Assembly: GCA_023483915.1 (NCBI GenBank) | Contig: JAMDEO010000190.1 | Coordinates: forward strand, 1,892-47,555 | Reading direction: 5' to 3' | Length of the DNA stretch: 45,664 nucleotides | DNA from: Actinomycetota bacterium | GTDB taxonomy: Bacteria; Actinomycetota; Thermoleophilia; RBG-16-64-13 | Part shown: positions 34,423 to 43,295 of the stretch, piece after piece | Position numbering within the stretch: the first letter of the stretch is position 1 | How the letters are laid out: each line of letters starts with the position of its first letter | The notes under the pieces: generated by a model | What the model was told of the DNA's origin: nothing | What the model saw: the letters and a program-made list of their open reading frames with translations, nothing else | Database searches by the model: none | Made by a program: the position numbers and the translations under genes

Positions 34423-34474
34423 CTTGGGCTATACTGTGCCAATACAGCGGGTGGCCCTGCCCGGGCAGCCCAAG
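34423..34474 (+). promoter_or_regulatory. structured leader upstream of tatC
   Basis: CTTGGGCT and AGCCCAAG form a perfect 8-bp closing stem over 52 bases. Inside are CTGT/ACAG arms and the perfect 12-base palindrome CTGCCCGGGCAG (34457-34468), which would compete with the closing stem. It lies 71 bp before the tatC ATG. It may be a leader RNA or an operator. It matches no riboswitch I recognise. Confidence 0.4.
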
Positions 34475-34545
34475 TGTCTGGCGCAGAAGATCACTCGTCC
34501 ATCGAGTTGCTGGGCAAGAAGGCGGTACGTTAGGCTGAGGATTCG

Positions 34546-35310
34546 ATGAGCAAGGATCCAACCAGGACGATGTCCCTGATGGGACATCTCGGAGAGTTAC
34601 GTAAGCGCTTTACGTATATCGCCATCGTTGTCGTGGTGTGTGTGATCGCGGCTTTCGTGCTGAAGGACTACGTGTTAGCCATCCTCTTGCACCCCCTGCG
34701 GCTGGCCGGTTTCAAAGGCAACCTTGCTGTCATGGGGGTTACTGAGGGCTTCATGCAGATCCTCAAGGTGTCCATCTACTCCGGCCTGCTCATTGCCCTT
34801 CCGTTCATCCTTTACCAGTTTTGGGCCTTCGTCATTCCCGCTCTCTATGAGAACGAGAAACGCAGCACTATTCCCTATGTCGCCTTCACCACTATCCTTT
34901 TCCTCGCTGGAGTCACATTCGGGTATTTCGTGGTGTTGCCGGTGGGCCTGAAATTCATGGTCGGCTACGGTGGACAGTACTTCAACCAGCTCTTCCAAGC
35001 TGACAAGTACTTCAATTTTATTTCGATGTTCCTGCTCGCATTTGGGTGCGTGTTCGAGCTACCGCTTGTCATGATGCTGCTGGCGTGGGCCGGGCTGGTC
35101 AATCACAAGCAGATGCGCAAGGTGCGCAAGTACGCCATTTTGGTCGAGGCAGTGATCGCGATGGTGTTCACCCCCAGCCAAGACCCGCTGAGCATGACCC
35201 TCATGCTCGTTCCGCTGATCATCCTTTATGAGTTCGGCATCTGGCTGGCCAAGATCGCGGTAAGGCGGAGGGAACGACGACGAGAGCTCGCGGTTCTCTC
35301 AGAGGGCTAG
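34546..35310 (+). CDS. tatC: Sec-independent protein translocase TatC
   Basis: The receptor subunit of the twin-arginine translocase, which exports folded, often cofactor-bearing proteins. The 254 residues hold six helices. Motifs include the N-terminal HLGELRKRF (signal-peptide contact), FELP after helix 3 (FGCVFELPLV, conserved Glu), and TPSQDPLSM in the loop before helix 5. The basic C-terminal tail is cytoplasmic. The ATG has GAGGA upstream. No tatA/B gene is adjacent. The Mo oxidoreductase 10 kb away could be a Tat client, but its N-terminus lies outside the window. Confidence 0.96.
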   Translation: MSKDPTRTMSLMGHLGELRKRFTYIAIVVVVCVIAAFVLKDYVLAILLHPLRLAGFKGNLAVMGVTEGFMQILKVSIYSGLLIALPFILYQFWAFVIPALYENEKRSTIPYVAFTTILFLAGVTFGYFVVLPVGLKFMVGYGGQYFNQLFQADKYFNFISMFLLAFGCVFELPLVMMLLAWAGLVNHKQMRKVRKYAILVEAVIAMVFTPSQDPLSMTLMLVPLIILYEFGIWLAKIAVRRRERRRELAVLSEG

Positions 35311-35444
35311 CATATCTCTCTCTGACATCACCCTGCGTTTCTCTAACGTAGCCGCGCTTTTCTGAGCCCCCAAGCGGCCACCCTCCCTGAGTCCCCCATT
35401 TGGCCACGCCTCTCCGGGCGAATTGAATGTCAAGGGCGGTTCTC

Positions 35445-35473
35445 TTGATCAGGCCTGTTTATGGTGTTACCAT
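35445..35473 (+). promoter_or_regulatory. promoter with overlapping FadR-type operator
   Basis: TTGATC, 17 bases, TACCAT. The -10 overlaps the perfect palindrome ATGGT-GTT-ACCAT (35461-35473), which matches the TGGTnnnACCA operator known for FadR-subfamily regulators such as PdhR and LldR. A start about 7 bases downstream would fall at the ATG at 35481, so the mRNA would be nearly leaderless. This suggests autoregulation of the following gene. Confidence 0.55.
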
Positions 35474-35480
35474 CCTACCT

Positions 35481-37103
35481 ATGGTCGATGTTATGCGTCC
35501 AAGGGGCAACGGGCAGGAAGAAGCCGCTGTCGAGAGCCGGCTCAAGCCAGTCGTGCCTCGCACCATAGCCGACCAAGTAGCCGATCAACTGCGGCGACTC
35601 ATCAACTCTGGAGAATTCAAGCCCGGGGACAAGATCCCCGGGGAGCGCGAATTGGCCTTGCGTATGGGCGTGGGACGCCCGGCCGTACGGGAGGCTCTGC
35701 GCGAGCTGAAGGCCCAGGGATTGCTGGTCTCCGGACGCGGGGCCCGAGGGACGGTGGTAGCGGGGATGCCCGGTCCGCAGTTCACAGGTCCTCTTGCCGG
35801 AGTGCTGGGAATCGGAGCCGAGCGTATTGTGGAGCTCATGGAGGTGCGAAGCGCCGTCGAGATAGAGGCGGCCGGCCTTGCAGCCCGCCGGGCTACCATC
35901 GAGGACCTGCACCGCCTTACCGATATCCTTGCCGGCCCTGGGGACGTGATCACGCCCGAGAAGGACGTGTCATTTCACGCTGCAATTGCCGAAGCCACTC
36001 ATAATCCTCTCTTTGAGTCGGTGATTCGCGAGCCGGTGGATCTTCTCCACGACCATATGGCCTCGATCCTGTCGGCCTATTATGCAGAGCCGGGCGGCGC
36101 GACGGCGCTGCAACAGCAGCACGATGCCATTCGTAAGGCCATCCGTGCCGGCAACGAACAGAAGGCCCGCCAGGCCATGCGCCATCATCTGGACTACGTG
36201 GCGCGTGGGCTCGCTCAACTCGTCGGCGCCGGCCGTGTGATCCGTTTGATCTTCATCAATCTGGACGGGACTCTGCTGTCGGGGCCACGGCGCATGTCCG
36301 AAAGGACCAAGAGGACCATCGCTGCCGTCAGAGAAGCCGGGGTTGAGATAGTGCTCTTTTCCTCGAGGCCGCCACGAGTGATAAGACCATTTCACCAGCA
36401 GCTCGGGCTGCAGACCCCGGTGATTGCCTGCAACGGGGCTTTGCTCTGGAACATGCAGGCCGCAGCCGGTCTAGTCCATGTTTCCCTTGAACCCGAATTA
36501 GCGGCCGAGATAGTCAACTTGGGGCGGAGACTCGGGGCCGCGATGAACATCGAAAGCGACGACGAGTGGTTCGCAGATCGCATGAGCGACGTGCTGCGCC
36601 AGGCGATCGAGAACGGCGACATCCCCGAGCCGGACACGGTAGGACAGCTGGACGCGGTCCTCACCGGCGACGACCCGATAGACAAGCTTTATTTCGATCT
36701 CCGGGACATGGATGCGGAGGCAGCCGGGGAAGCTCTCGACGCCGTCCGGCGGGCATACGGCGACAAAGCCAGTATCTACGAGACCCAGCCCGGCTTCGTC
36801 GACATTACCGCGGCGGACGCTTCCAAAGCGGCAATGGCTCAGTTCCTCGCCCGCCAGATGTCCATTCCGGCCGAGCAGACGATGGCCATCGGAGACCACG
36901 ACAGCGATGCCACGCTTCTTCAATGGGCGGGCATTGGGGCGGCGATGGGCAACGCCACGCCTCCTGCGAAGGCGGCGGCGGATGTGATCACTTCCTCCAA
37001 CCTGAGAGACGGCGTGGCCGAAGCATTGGAGCAATGGGTGTTGGGACGGAAGTCCATGGGGGCGACACTTTCGGTGCCCAACCCCGGACTGGTAGCGAAG
37101 TAG
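35481..37103 (+). CDS. FadR-type regulator (GntR-FCD) fused to HAD-IIB domain
   Basis: A 540-residue two-part protein. Residues about 25-95 are a GntR winged helix (PGERELALRMGVGRPAVREAL). Residues about 105-250 are an FCD ligand/metal domain (D162, H166 in DVSFH, H214, H236 region). From about 254 a Cof-type HAD phosphatase follows: motif I is FINLDGTLL, so the nucleophile Asp is Asn (N260, codon AAT at 36258); motif II is FSSRP; Lys is near DASKAAM; motif IV is GDHDSD (471-476). The ATG at 35481 is chosen although it has no ribosome-binding site, because the promoter places the transcript start there; an earlier ATG at 35427 would include the operator. It is probably a transcription factor with a ligand-binding, inactive phosphatase fold. 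Confidence 0.88.
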   Translation: MVDVMRPRGNGQEEAAVESRLKPVVPRTIADQVADQLRRLINSGEFKPGDKIPGERELALRMGVGRPAVREALRELKAQGLLVSGRGARGTVVAGMPGPQFTGPLAGVLGIGAERIVELMEVRSAVEIEAAGLAARRATIEDLHRLTDILAGPGDVITPEKDVSFHAAIAEATHNPLFESVIREPVDLLHDHMASILSAYYAEPGGATALQQQHDAIRKAIRAGNEQKARQAMRHHLDYVARGLAQLVGAGRVIRLIFINLDGTLLSGPRRMSERTKRTIAAVREAGVEIVLFSSRPPRVIRPFHQQLGLQTPVIACNGALLWNMQAAAGLVHVSLEPELAAEIVNLGRRLGAAMNIESDDEWFADRMSDVLRQAIENGDIPEPDTVGQLDAVLTGDDPIDKLYFDLRDMDAEAAGEALDAVRRAYGDKASIYETQPGFVDITAADASKAAMAQFLARQMSIPAEQTMAIGDHDSDATLLQWAGIGAAMGNATPPAKAAADVITSSNLRDGVAEALEQWVLGRKSMGATLSVPNPGLVAK

Positions 37104-37454
37104 CTAGAGACCCGCCAGTCCCAGTATCCCGCTTAGGGCTAGCAGTGCCAGTACGACCAGGCTGATCGAGGCGAAGAGCCACTCCCGGTCGCGGGTAAAG
37201 GCCACAAGCAGAGCGGCCACCCTGGCCGCCGGCGTGATGAGCAGTATCAGCAGTCCCAAAGAGAAGAACCCCCCGGCCTCGAAATGCCTCAGCGCCCTCG
37301 GGATGTCCCCGATGGAAGTCAGCCGAGGGACGGGAGGGCCCACTCGCGCTGCGGCCAGCGCGGTACCGATCAGCAGTAGAAACACAGCCATTAATAACCC
37401 GCCGTACAGAAGTCGGGCGATGACCGGATTGAGATCGTGACCAACCTTTTTCAT
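37104..37454 (-). CDS. DUF1634 membrane protein
   Basis: A 116-residue protein with three hydrophobic segments (residues about 17-35, 63-85, 95-115) and the motif HFEAGGFFSLGLLILLITPAARV, written here in part as HFEAGGFFSLGLLIL. This is the DUF1634 pattern, a small membrane protein usually encoded next to TauE/SafE exporters. It overlaps the upstream TauE gene by 4 bp (ATGA). Function is presumed accessory. It converges with the FadR-HAD gene with no gap: the two stop codons abut. Confidence 0.8.
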   Translation of the reverse strand: MKKVGHDLNPVIARLLYGGLLMAVFLLLIGTALAAARVGPPVPRLTSIGDIPRALRHFEAGGFFSLGLLILLITPAARVAALLVAFTRDREWLFASISLVVLALLALSGILGLAGL

Positions 37455-38281
37455 CGCAAGCTTATCCCCGTGGCGGACAAGATCATCTGTACTGACAATA
37501 TGAACAAGATCGCCGCGAGCACGGTGACCAGGATCGAGCTACGCACTCTTAGTGTGAGCTTGGAGCCGATATACGCGCCTGCCGTCACACCCAAAACGAC
37601 CGGCACCGTAACCACAGGGTCCACCAATCCCTTGGCGAGGTAGACGATGCTTCCCGCGCATGCGGTAACGCCAATCATGAAGCTGCTAGTAGCAACGGCG
37701 GCACGTGCCGGAACCTTCATCCCGAGGATCATGACCGGGACCTTCAGAAAGCCACCGCCTACCCCGAGCAGGCCCGAGATGTTTCCCGCCACAAAGGACA
37801 CAATCATGCCCGTCCACAGTCGGTGAGGCCGGTAACGCACCTCCCGTTGCAGACTGCGATCGAAGTAGCTGGCCCCCAGCCGGCCGAGCTCGCCCGTCAT
37901 GGCCTGTGGGGGACCGGCTGTGCGCTGCCGCAGCCCCATATATACCGACACCACGATCATCACCGCGCCGAAGATTCCGCTCAGGACGGCTTTGCCCAGC
38001 GCTGCGCCCGCCAGTCCCCCTATCAACGCGCCGGTGACCGTCATGGTTTCCAGAGTCATTCCCAGGCGAATGTTGGCCAAATCCTCGCGCACGTACGCCG
38101 CTGCGGCTGTTGTGGAGGTGGCTACGACGGCAACCAGGCTGGCAGCCACGGCGCTGTGGATTGGCACCCCAAGGAATAGAGTAAGGACCGGAACGATGAA
38201 GACGCCGCCGCCCAAGCCGACCATTGCCCCGAAGGTGCCTGCAAAGAAGCCCACCAGCGCGAGTAGCGTTACATGGGTCAT
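37451..38281 (-). CDS. TauE/SafE (TSUP) anion exporter
   Basis: A 276-residue membrane protein with about eight helices and the two-fold TSUP repeat: FAGTFGAMVGLGGGVFIVP near residue 12 and GNISGLLGVGGGFLKVP near residue 165. The family exports sulfite, sulfonates or other organic anions. The direction is inferred from family knowledge and the substrate is unknown. It is transcribed with the DUF1634 gene. The start lies 88 bp from the divergent universal stress protein gene. Confidence 0.9.
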   Translation of the reverse strand: MTHVTLLALVGFFAGTFGAMVGLGGGVFIVPVLTLFLGVPIHSAVAASLVAVVATSTTAAAAYVREDLANIRLGMTLETMTVTGALIGGLAGAALGKAVLSGIFGAVMIVVSVYMGLRQRTAGPPQAMTGELGRLGASYFDRSLQREVRYRPHRLWTGMIVSFVAGNISGLLGVGGGFLKVPVMILGMKVPARAAVATSSFMIGVTACAGSIVYLAKGLVDPVVTVPVVLGVTAGAYIGSKLTLRVRSSILVTVLAAILFILSVQMILSATGISLR

Positions 38282-38368
38282 GGTCAGATGATATCAGTCA
38301 ACACATCCTCCACTAGCGCAATCCTGACTGTAGAATGGGGTAAGCTGGACACGGTTGGGGAGGGAACT

Positions 38369-38767
38369 ATGGAAGACTGGAGAGTCGAGACCATAGTCCT
38401 GGGTTATGATGGCTCGCAAGGCGGGGACCATGCCGCCCGTTTGGCTGCCGCCATCGCCACCCGGGAACGGGCGCGTCTAGTTGTCACGACGGCATTCCCG
38501 CATGGCTACGACCCCACCAAGCCCGGAGAGACAGGCGAGAAAGCCATGGCCCTCATCGACCAACTCGCAAGCCAGGGTCTCGATGTCGAGCAGGAGATCC
38601 TGTTCGCCCCGCCGGGCGAAGCCTTGCTTGCGGCCGCCGAGAGGCATAGGGCGGACCTCATCGTCGTAGGATGCCGTGCCCATCCTCACACCGCCGGAGT
38701 ACTCCCAGGTTCGACGTGCGAACACGTGGTCAGACGGGCTCGGGTTCCCGTGCTGGTTGCTCACTAG
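38369..38767 (+). CDS. universal stress protein (UspA family)
   Basis: A 132-residue Usp fold. It begins VETIVLGYDGSQGGDHAARLA (Asp near the nucleotide pocket) and ends with the ATP-binding-type motif G-x2-G-x9-G-(S/T): here VVGCRAHPHTAGVLPGSTCEHVVRRA, written in part as AGVLPGSTCEHVVRRA. The G-x-x-G spacing is not typical, so nucleotide binding is uncertain. The ATG at 38369 is chosen because GGGAGGG precedes it; a longer frame starts at 38273 but lacks such a site. It is 22 bp upstream of the zinc-ribbon gene and may be co-transcribed. Confidence 0.85.
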   Translation: MEDWRVETIVLGYDGSQGGDHAARLAAAIATRERARLVVTTAFPHGYDPTKPGETGEKAMALIDQLASQGLDVEQEILFAPPGEALLAAAERHRADLIVVGCRAHPHTAGVLPGSTCEHVVRRARVPVLVAH

Positions 38768-38789
38768 GTGCGCATAAGGAGGTGTCCTG

Positions 38790-40262
38790 ATGTTCTGCAG
38801 CGCTTGCGGCAAGCAAATCTCAGACGACGCCAGGTTCTGCGGCGAGTGCGGCGCACCCGTGGGTCCACCCGCAGTCCCACCTGACGGTGCAGCCATTCCG
38901 CCACCGGCAGACACTGTGGTCCGAACCCCGGCCGAGACGACGGTTCGGCTGCCGGCATCACCGCTGCCGCCCGCATCCCCGTTGCCGCCGGCATCCCCTC
39001 CGCCGCCTCCATCATCGCCGCCGGGGCGCCCCGGCGGGGGACCGAGAAGGGGCATGTGGATCGCCATAGCGGTTGCAGCCGTGGTTGTGATAGCTGTAGC
39101 CGTCACCGTCCCATTGGTACTGGCCAAAGGCGATGATAAGCAGGTGACCGAGAGCACCGAGAGCACGGCGATTTCGGCCACTGCTACCACCGCGACGAGC
39201 CTTGCCCAGCAGACCACCTCCACCTCAACGGCTCAGACGTCGTCCACCAGCACGTCCACCAGTACCACGGTTGTGGTCGGGCCTCCTGGAGACTCTTCCG
39301 GTGAGTGGGTGGAAATGAGCATCCCTGGAGCCCCGAGCAAGGTTATGGCGGTGGGAGTCTCCAATGACGGTCTTGTGATGCAGGCGCCTTCGGGTTCTGG
39401 TTACAAGCTCTTCGCCTATTCATTCATCTCGGGAAACACTGTCGAACTCCCTGTCGGTGGCAACGACGTGGGTGGGATAGATGTGGACAAGAACGTTGCT
39501 GTGTGGTGGGAAGGCAAGTACGACGAAGCGACGGGCAGTTACACCGATCAGCACATCTACTCTTACGCTTTCCCTCAGGGGCCGCGACTCGAGGTGGCTG
39601 GGGGCGACCAGAACGTGGGCTATCCGCAGGTCGCGGGGATCTGGGTAACCTGGGTCATAGGAAGCCCTTGGGAGACGAATCCCGAAGAATACTGGAGAAT
39701 GCCCATATACGGCGCCTTTGTCTCGGTCGGTTCTGGTTCCGCGAACGAACCCCAGGAGCTGGCGCCCTCAGCCGTCGCGCCAATAATGGGCGACGCGACA
39801 TGGACTTACAGCTTGGGCGAAACCTATCTTGTCTGGGAGCAGGGGGCCCCTGATGGGGGTCTCGAGACTGGAAGTTACGTTCTCGACCTAATGAACCCCG
39901 GGGCTCAGCCCAAACTTCTCGGGAGCAACGCGTGGAGACCATCGATCTCATTGGACAACGTCGTCTACTGGGACGATGGCGTGAAGCTCCTCAACCTAAC
40001 CTCCGAGGAGACGAAGTCCATTGACGCCAAGGGTGACTTCCCCACGGCGGGGCCTGCTTTTGCCGCTTACTTTCGGCCGGTGCCCGTCGGAGACACAACC
40101 GAATACGATATCGTGGCGCGCGGGTTCACGGGAGGGCATGACCAGGTGCTTGGACGGCAGAGTGATCCGCCTTGGCTCTCGCCTGCGATCGCGGTCTCAG
40201 GCAACTACGTCGCCTTTGTTGCGGGCGATGCCTTGCATGTCTTCGAATGGAAGGGCCTCTGA
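38790..40262 (+). CDS. zinc-ribbon membrane protein with extracytoplasmic propeller-like domain
   Basis: A 490-residue protein. Residues 1-24 are a zinc ribbon (CSACGKQI then CGECGAP: CxxC...CxxC). Residues 25-85 are Pro/Ala-rich with a PASPLPPASPLPPASP run. A helix at about 90-112 (IAIAVAAVVVIAVAVTV) spans the membrane, and a Thr/Ser linker follows. The remaining 310 residues contain repeated units of about 50 with aromatic and GGxD-type turns (GISVWWEGKYDE-like, WTYSLGETYLVWE, WRPSISLDNVVYWDD), suggesting a beta-propeller outside the cell. The ATG has AAGGAGG upstream. Function unknown; it could be a surface or sensor protein. Confidence 0.75.
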   Translation: MFCSACGKQISDDARFCGECGAPVGPPAVPPDGAAIPPPADTVVRTPAETTVRLPASPLPPASPLPPASPPPPPSSPPGRPGGGPRRGMWIAIAVAAVVVIAVAVTVPLVLAKGDDKQVTESTESTAISATATTATSLAQQTTSTSTAQTSSTSTSTSTTVVVGPPGDSSGEWVEMSIPGAPSKVMAVGVSNDGLVMQAPSGSGYKLFAYSFISGNTVELPVGGNDVGGIDVDKNVAVWWEGKYDEATGSYTDQHIYSYAFPQGPRLEVAGGDQNVGYPQVAGIWVTWVIGSPWETNPEEYWRMPIYGAFVSVGSGSANEPQELAPSAVAPIMGDATWTYSLGETYLVWEQGAPDGGLETGSYVLDLMNPGAQPKLLGSNAWRPSISLDNVVYWDDGVKLLNLTSEETKSIDAKGDFPTAGPAFAAYFRPVPVGDTTEYDIVARGFTGGHDQVLGRQSDPPWLSPAIAVSGNYVAFVAGDALHVFEWKGL

Positions 40263-40332
40263 TTGTCAAGGCCTTCCACACCGTGCCCTGCGGCAGGAAG
40301 CCATGGCAGGAGATCGTATCCCCTAAGTGGGA

Positions 40333-40352
40333 GCGGGCGAAAAATCGCCCGC
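40333..40352 (+). terminator. terminator hairpin
   Basis: GCGGGCGA-AAAA-TCGCCCGC: a perfect 8-bp stem with a four-A loop, followed by AAAAACTC. It lies 70 bp after the zinc-ribbon gene stop. The GC-rich stem would terminate that transcript, though the A-rich tail suits the minus strand better. Confidence 0.55.
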
Positions 40353-40441
40353 AAAAACTCCCTTCTCCTAAAGGCGGATCCACGGGCACGGTTGCCTTTA
40401 GTCGACAGGCCGCACGGCGTGTGGTGATGCCACCCATTGCG

Positions 40442-40469
40442 GAAGGGGCGCTCGCAAGAGCGCCCCTTC
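40442..40469. terminator. bidirectional terminator, perfect 12-bp stem
   Basis: GAAGGGGCGCTC-GCAA-GAGCGCCCCTTC: a perfect 12-bp stem with a GNRA-type tetraloop, then TGTCTT. It lies 4 bp after the phosphoketolase stop (reading leftward) and 180 bp after the zinc-ribbon gene, so it can serve both convergent genes. Confidence 0.85.
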
Positions 40470-40473
40470 TGTC

Positions 40474-42867
40474 TTACCGGCGTCTGCTGTAGGAGCCCCA
40501 GGTCCAGTCCCTGACCAGGGGCATGTCGTCGCCGTATTCGCGGATGTACTGCTCGTGATCGACGTGGATGTCGCGCACCATTTGGCGCACATACCCCGCT
40601 CGTTGAGAGAGCCCGGGAACGCGGTCGATGACATCCCGAACGAGACTGAAGCGGTCCATCTCGTTCCGGACCGTCATGTCGAACGGCGTGGTGGTAGTGC
40701 CTTCTTCCTTGTAGCCGCGAACATGCAGGTTCGGGTGATTGGTCCTTCGGTATGTGAGCCGGTGGACCAGCCAGGGATAGCCGTGGTAGGCGAATATGAT
40801 GGGCCTGTCGGCGGTGAACAGACTGTCGAACTCCTGGTTGGAGAGCCCGTGGGGATGCTCCTCGTGAGGCTGCAGAGTCATGAGGTCGACAACATTGATC
40901 ACCCTAATCTTCAGATCAGGTATATGGCCGCGAAGGAAGTCCACCGCAGCCAACGTTTCCATCGTGGGGACGTCGCCGGCGCAGGCCATCACAACATCAG
41001 GCGCGGATCCGTTGTCGTTGCCGGCCCACTCCCAGATACCCAGGCCGGTTGCACAGTGGCGGATGGCCGAGGTCATGTCGAGCCATTGGAGCTCTGGCTG
41101 TTTTCCCGACACGATGACATTGATGAGATCGCGGCTACGCAGGCAGTGGTCGGCTACAGACAGGAGACAATTCGCATCAGGAGGCAAATAGACTCGCACG
41201 ACGGCCGGCTTCTTGGTGAGCACGTGGTCGATGAAGCCTGGATCCTGATGGGAGAAACCGTTGTGGTCCTGCCTCCACACATGGGATGTCAGAAGGTAGT
41301 TGAGGGAGGCCACGGGGCGCCTCCATGGAATGTCGCGGCAGACATCCAGCCATTTGGCGTGCTGATTGAACATGGAATCCACGATGTGAATGAAAGCCTC
41401 ATAGCAGGAGAAGAGCCCATGCCGTCCGGTGAGAAGGTAGCCTTCCAACCAACCTTGGATAGTGTGCTCGCTAAGGATCTCCATCACGCGTCCGTAGGGA
41501 GACAGCCGGTCGTCACCGGGGAGGATCACGGCGTCCCAGGCCCGCGGAGTGACTTCCAGGATGGCGTCCAGCCGGTTGGAACGCGTCTCATCAGGCCCGA
41601 ACACTCGGAAGTCGCGCATTTCCATGTTGAGACGCATGATCTCGGCCAGGAAATCACCGAGCACCTTCGTTGACTGCGCGGTCACCACACCGGGACCTGG
41701 CACCTCGACTTCGTAGTCCCTGAAATCGGGCACCTCGAGATCCCTGAGATGCAGGCCACCGTTGGCATGCGGGTTTGCCCCCATACGTCTGTCTCCCTCG
41801 GGAGCCAGTTCTGCAAATTCCGGCCGAAGGGCCCCGCGAGAGTCGAACAGATCCTCGGGCCCATAGCTGAGCATCCAGCTCTCGAGGAGCCTGATGTGCT
41901 CCTCGGTCATGTCCGCGAAGGGTACCTGGTGCGAACGGAAAGACCCCTCGGTCTGGAGTCCATCGACTGTCTTGGGGCCCGTCCATCCCTTCGGGGAAAC
42001 AAGCGCGATCATCGGCCAACGGGGACGCGTAGATACTCCGTCGATGCGGGCCGCATTTTGGATCTTTCTGATCTCGTCCACGACTTGGTCCAGGGTGGCG
42101 GCCATCAACTGATGCATCTTCTCGGGATCGTCTCCCTCGACGAAATAGGGCTGGTAGCCGCAACCGGTGAGATAGTTCTCCAACTCGTCCCGTCCGATGC
42201 GCGCAAAGACGGTCGGATTGGCAATCTTGTAGCCGTTCAGATGAAGGATGGGCAAGACCGCCCCGTCTGTGGCGGGATTGAGGAACTTGTTCGACTGCCA
42301 CGACGCGGCGAGGGCGCCGGTTTCAGCCTCTCCATCGCCAATGACACATACTGCGATCAGGTCAGGGTTGTCAAAAACCGCACCGTGAGCGTGGGCGAGC
42401 GAGTAGCCTAGCTCGCCCCCCTCATTGATCGACCCGGGCGTCTCGGCAGCCACGTGACTGGGGATCCCGCCGGGAAACGAGAACTGCTTGAAGAGCCTCT
42501 GCAGCCCTTTCTCGTCGCGGGAGACGTTCGCGTAGAACTCGCTGTAGGTTCCTTCCAGGTAAACGTTCGCCACCATGGCGGGTCCGCCATGCCCCGGGCC
42601 GCAGACATAGATCATGTTCAGATCTCGGGCCTTGATGACCCGGTTGAGGTGCACGTACACGAAACTCAGCCCGGGGCATGTCCCCCAGTGGCCGAGAAGG
42701 CGCGTCTTGATGTCGTCCCGACTCAGTGGACGCCGAAGAAGCGGGTTGTCCCGGAGATAGATCTGACCTACGGAAAGATAGTTGGCCGCCCGCCAGTAAG
42801 CGTTCATGCGTTCGAGTTCGTCCGGTTCCAGGGGCGCCTGCATTTCCAGTGTCGGTTGGCCGGCCAC
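40474..42867 (-). CDS. xfp: xylulose-5-phosphate/fructose-6-phosphate phosphoketolase
   Basis: A TPP-dependent enzyme that splits xylulose-5-P or fructose-6-P with phosphate to acetyl-P. Family features are the N-terminal [12 protein letters not shown] motif, the TPP-binding GDGEAETG near residue 180, [17 protein letters not shown] (a phosphoketolase signature) and [14 protein letters not shown]. The GTG at 42867 ([12 protein letters not shown]) is preferred because AAGGAGG lies 6 bases before; the frame extends to a TTG at 42885. Length is 797 residues. It lies at the end of the Mo oxidoreductase operon, 59 bp after the cupin. No acetate kinase gene is nearby. Confidence 0.96.
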   Translation of the reverse strand: MAGQPTLEMQAPLEPDELERMNAYWRAANYLSVGQIYLRDNPLLRRPLSRDDIKTRLLGHWGTCPGLSFVYVHLNRVIKARDLNMIYVCGPGHGGPAMVANVYLEGTYSEFYANVSRDEKGLQRLFKQFSFPGGIPSHVAAETPGSINEGGELGYSLAHAHGAVFDNPDLIAVCVIGDGEAETGALAASWQSNKFLNPATDGAVLPILHLNGYKIANPTVFARIGRDELENYLTGCGYQPYFVEGDDPEKMHQLMAATLDQVVDEIRKIQNAARIDGVSTRPRWPMIALVSPKGWTGPKTVDGLQTEGSFRSHQVPFADMTEEHIRLLESWMLSYGPEDLFDSRGALRPEFAELAPEGDRRMGANPHANGGLHLRDLEVPDFRDYEVEVPGPGVVTAQSTKVLGDFLAEIMRLNMEMRDFRVFGPDETRSNRLDAILEVTPRAWDAVILPGDDRLSPYGRVMEILSEHTIQGWLEGYLLTGRHGLFSCYEAFIHIVDSMFNQHAKWLDVCRDIPWRRPVASLNYLLTSHVWRQDHNGFSHQDPGFIDHVLTKKPAVVRVYLPPDANCLLSVADHCLRSRDLINVIVSGKQPELQWLDMTSAIRHCATGLGIWEWAGNDNGSAPDVVMACAGDVPTMETLAAVDFLRGHIPDLKIRVINVVDLMTLQPHEEHPHGLSNQEFDSLFTADRPIIFAYHGYPWLVHRLTYRRTNHPNLHVRGYKEEGTTTTPFDMTVRNEMDRFSLVRDVIDRVPGLSQRAGYVRQMVRDIHVDHEQYIREYGDDMPLVRDWTWGSYSRRR

Positions 42868-42926
42868 CTCAGTCCTCCTTGTCAACCGCCCGGCTGCAAG
42901 TCTTGGGTACTCGCGCGCGGACGTTT

Positions 42927-43295
42927 TTAGTCAGGCAGCTGAATAAAGACGCCGGTAACCGGGACGTTGCCGATCACCCGAGTGACATGGCCCTTTCCAT
43001 CCACGTCCTCGATGAGCGTCAACTCTCCGGGGCCGGTTACGACCCGGCGTCCGCCAGCCACCTCTACCTCGATGGTCCCGCTCATCTGTACGAAGAATTG
43101 CCTTCGTGGCGCGCTATGCCGTTCACCCATCCATCCGACCGGGATGCTGGCCAATACCGCACGTTCGGCCGGTTGCGGTTCGGACAACTCCATCGGCGGA
43201 GTCGGTGACGAGAAGACTGCCTGGTGTAGAGGGATGTCTACTTCCTCAAACTGGGAGTTCCCCGCTTCATCGCTAAACAGCCGGATACACTTCAC
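42927..43295 (-). CDS. cupin-like protein
   Basis: A 122-residue protein with a double-stranded beta-helix look. The centre ([20 protein letters not shown]) resembles cupin motif 1, and the end ([20 protein letters not shown]) resembles motif 2 with one His, so metal binding may be incomplete. GTG start at 43295 overlapping the Tag stop (GTGA). No specific role can be assigned. Its place before phosphoketolase and after Tag implies co-transcription only. Confidence 0.75.
   Translation of the reverse strand: MKCIRLFSDEAGNSQFEEVDIPLHQAVFSSPTPPMELSEPQPAERAVLASIPVGWMGERHSAPRRQFFVQMSGTIEVEVAGGRRVVTGPGELTLIEDVDGKGHVTRVIGNVPVTGVFIQLPD

Noticed and set aside
39000-39280. Repeat-like CCG and ACC tracts suggesting a satellite or CRISPR
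   Set aside because: They encode the Pro- and Thr/Ser-rich linkers of the zinc-ribbon protein; there are no regular repeats with unique spacers.
40555-41673. Long plus-strand frame opposite phosphoketolase
   Set aside because: It is antisense to a full-length recognisable enzyme and has no motifs or ribosome-binding site.
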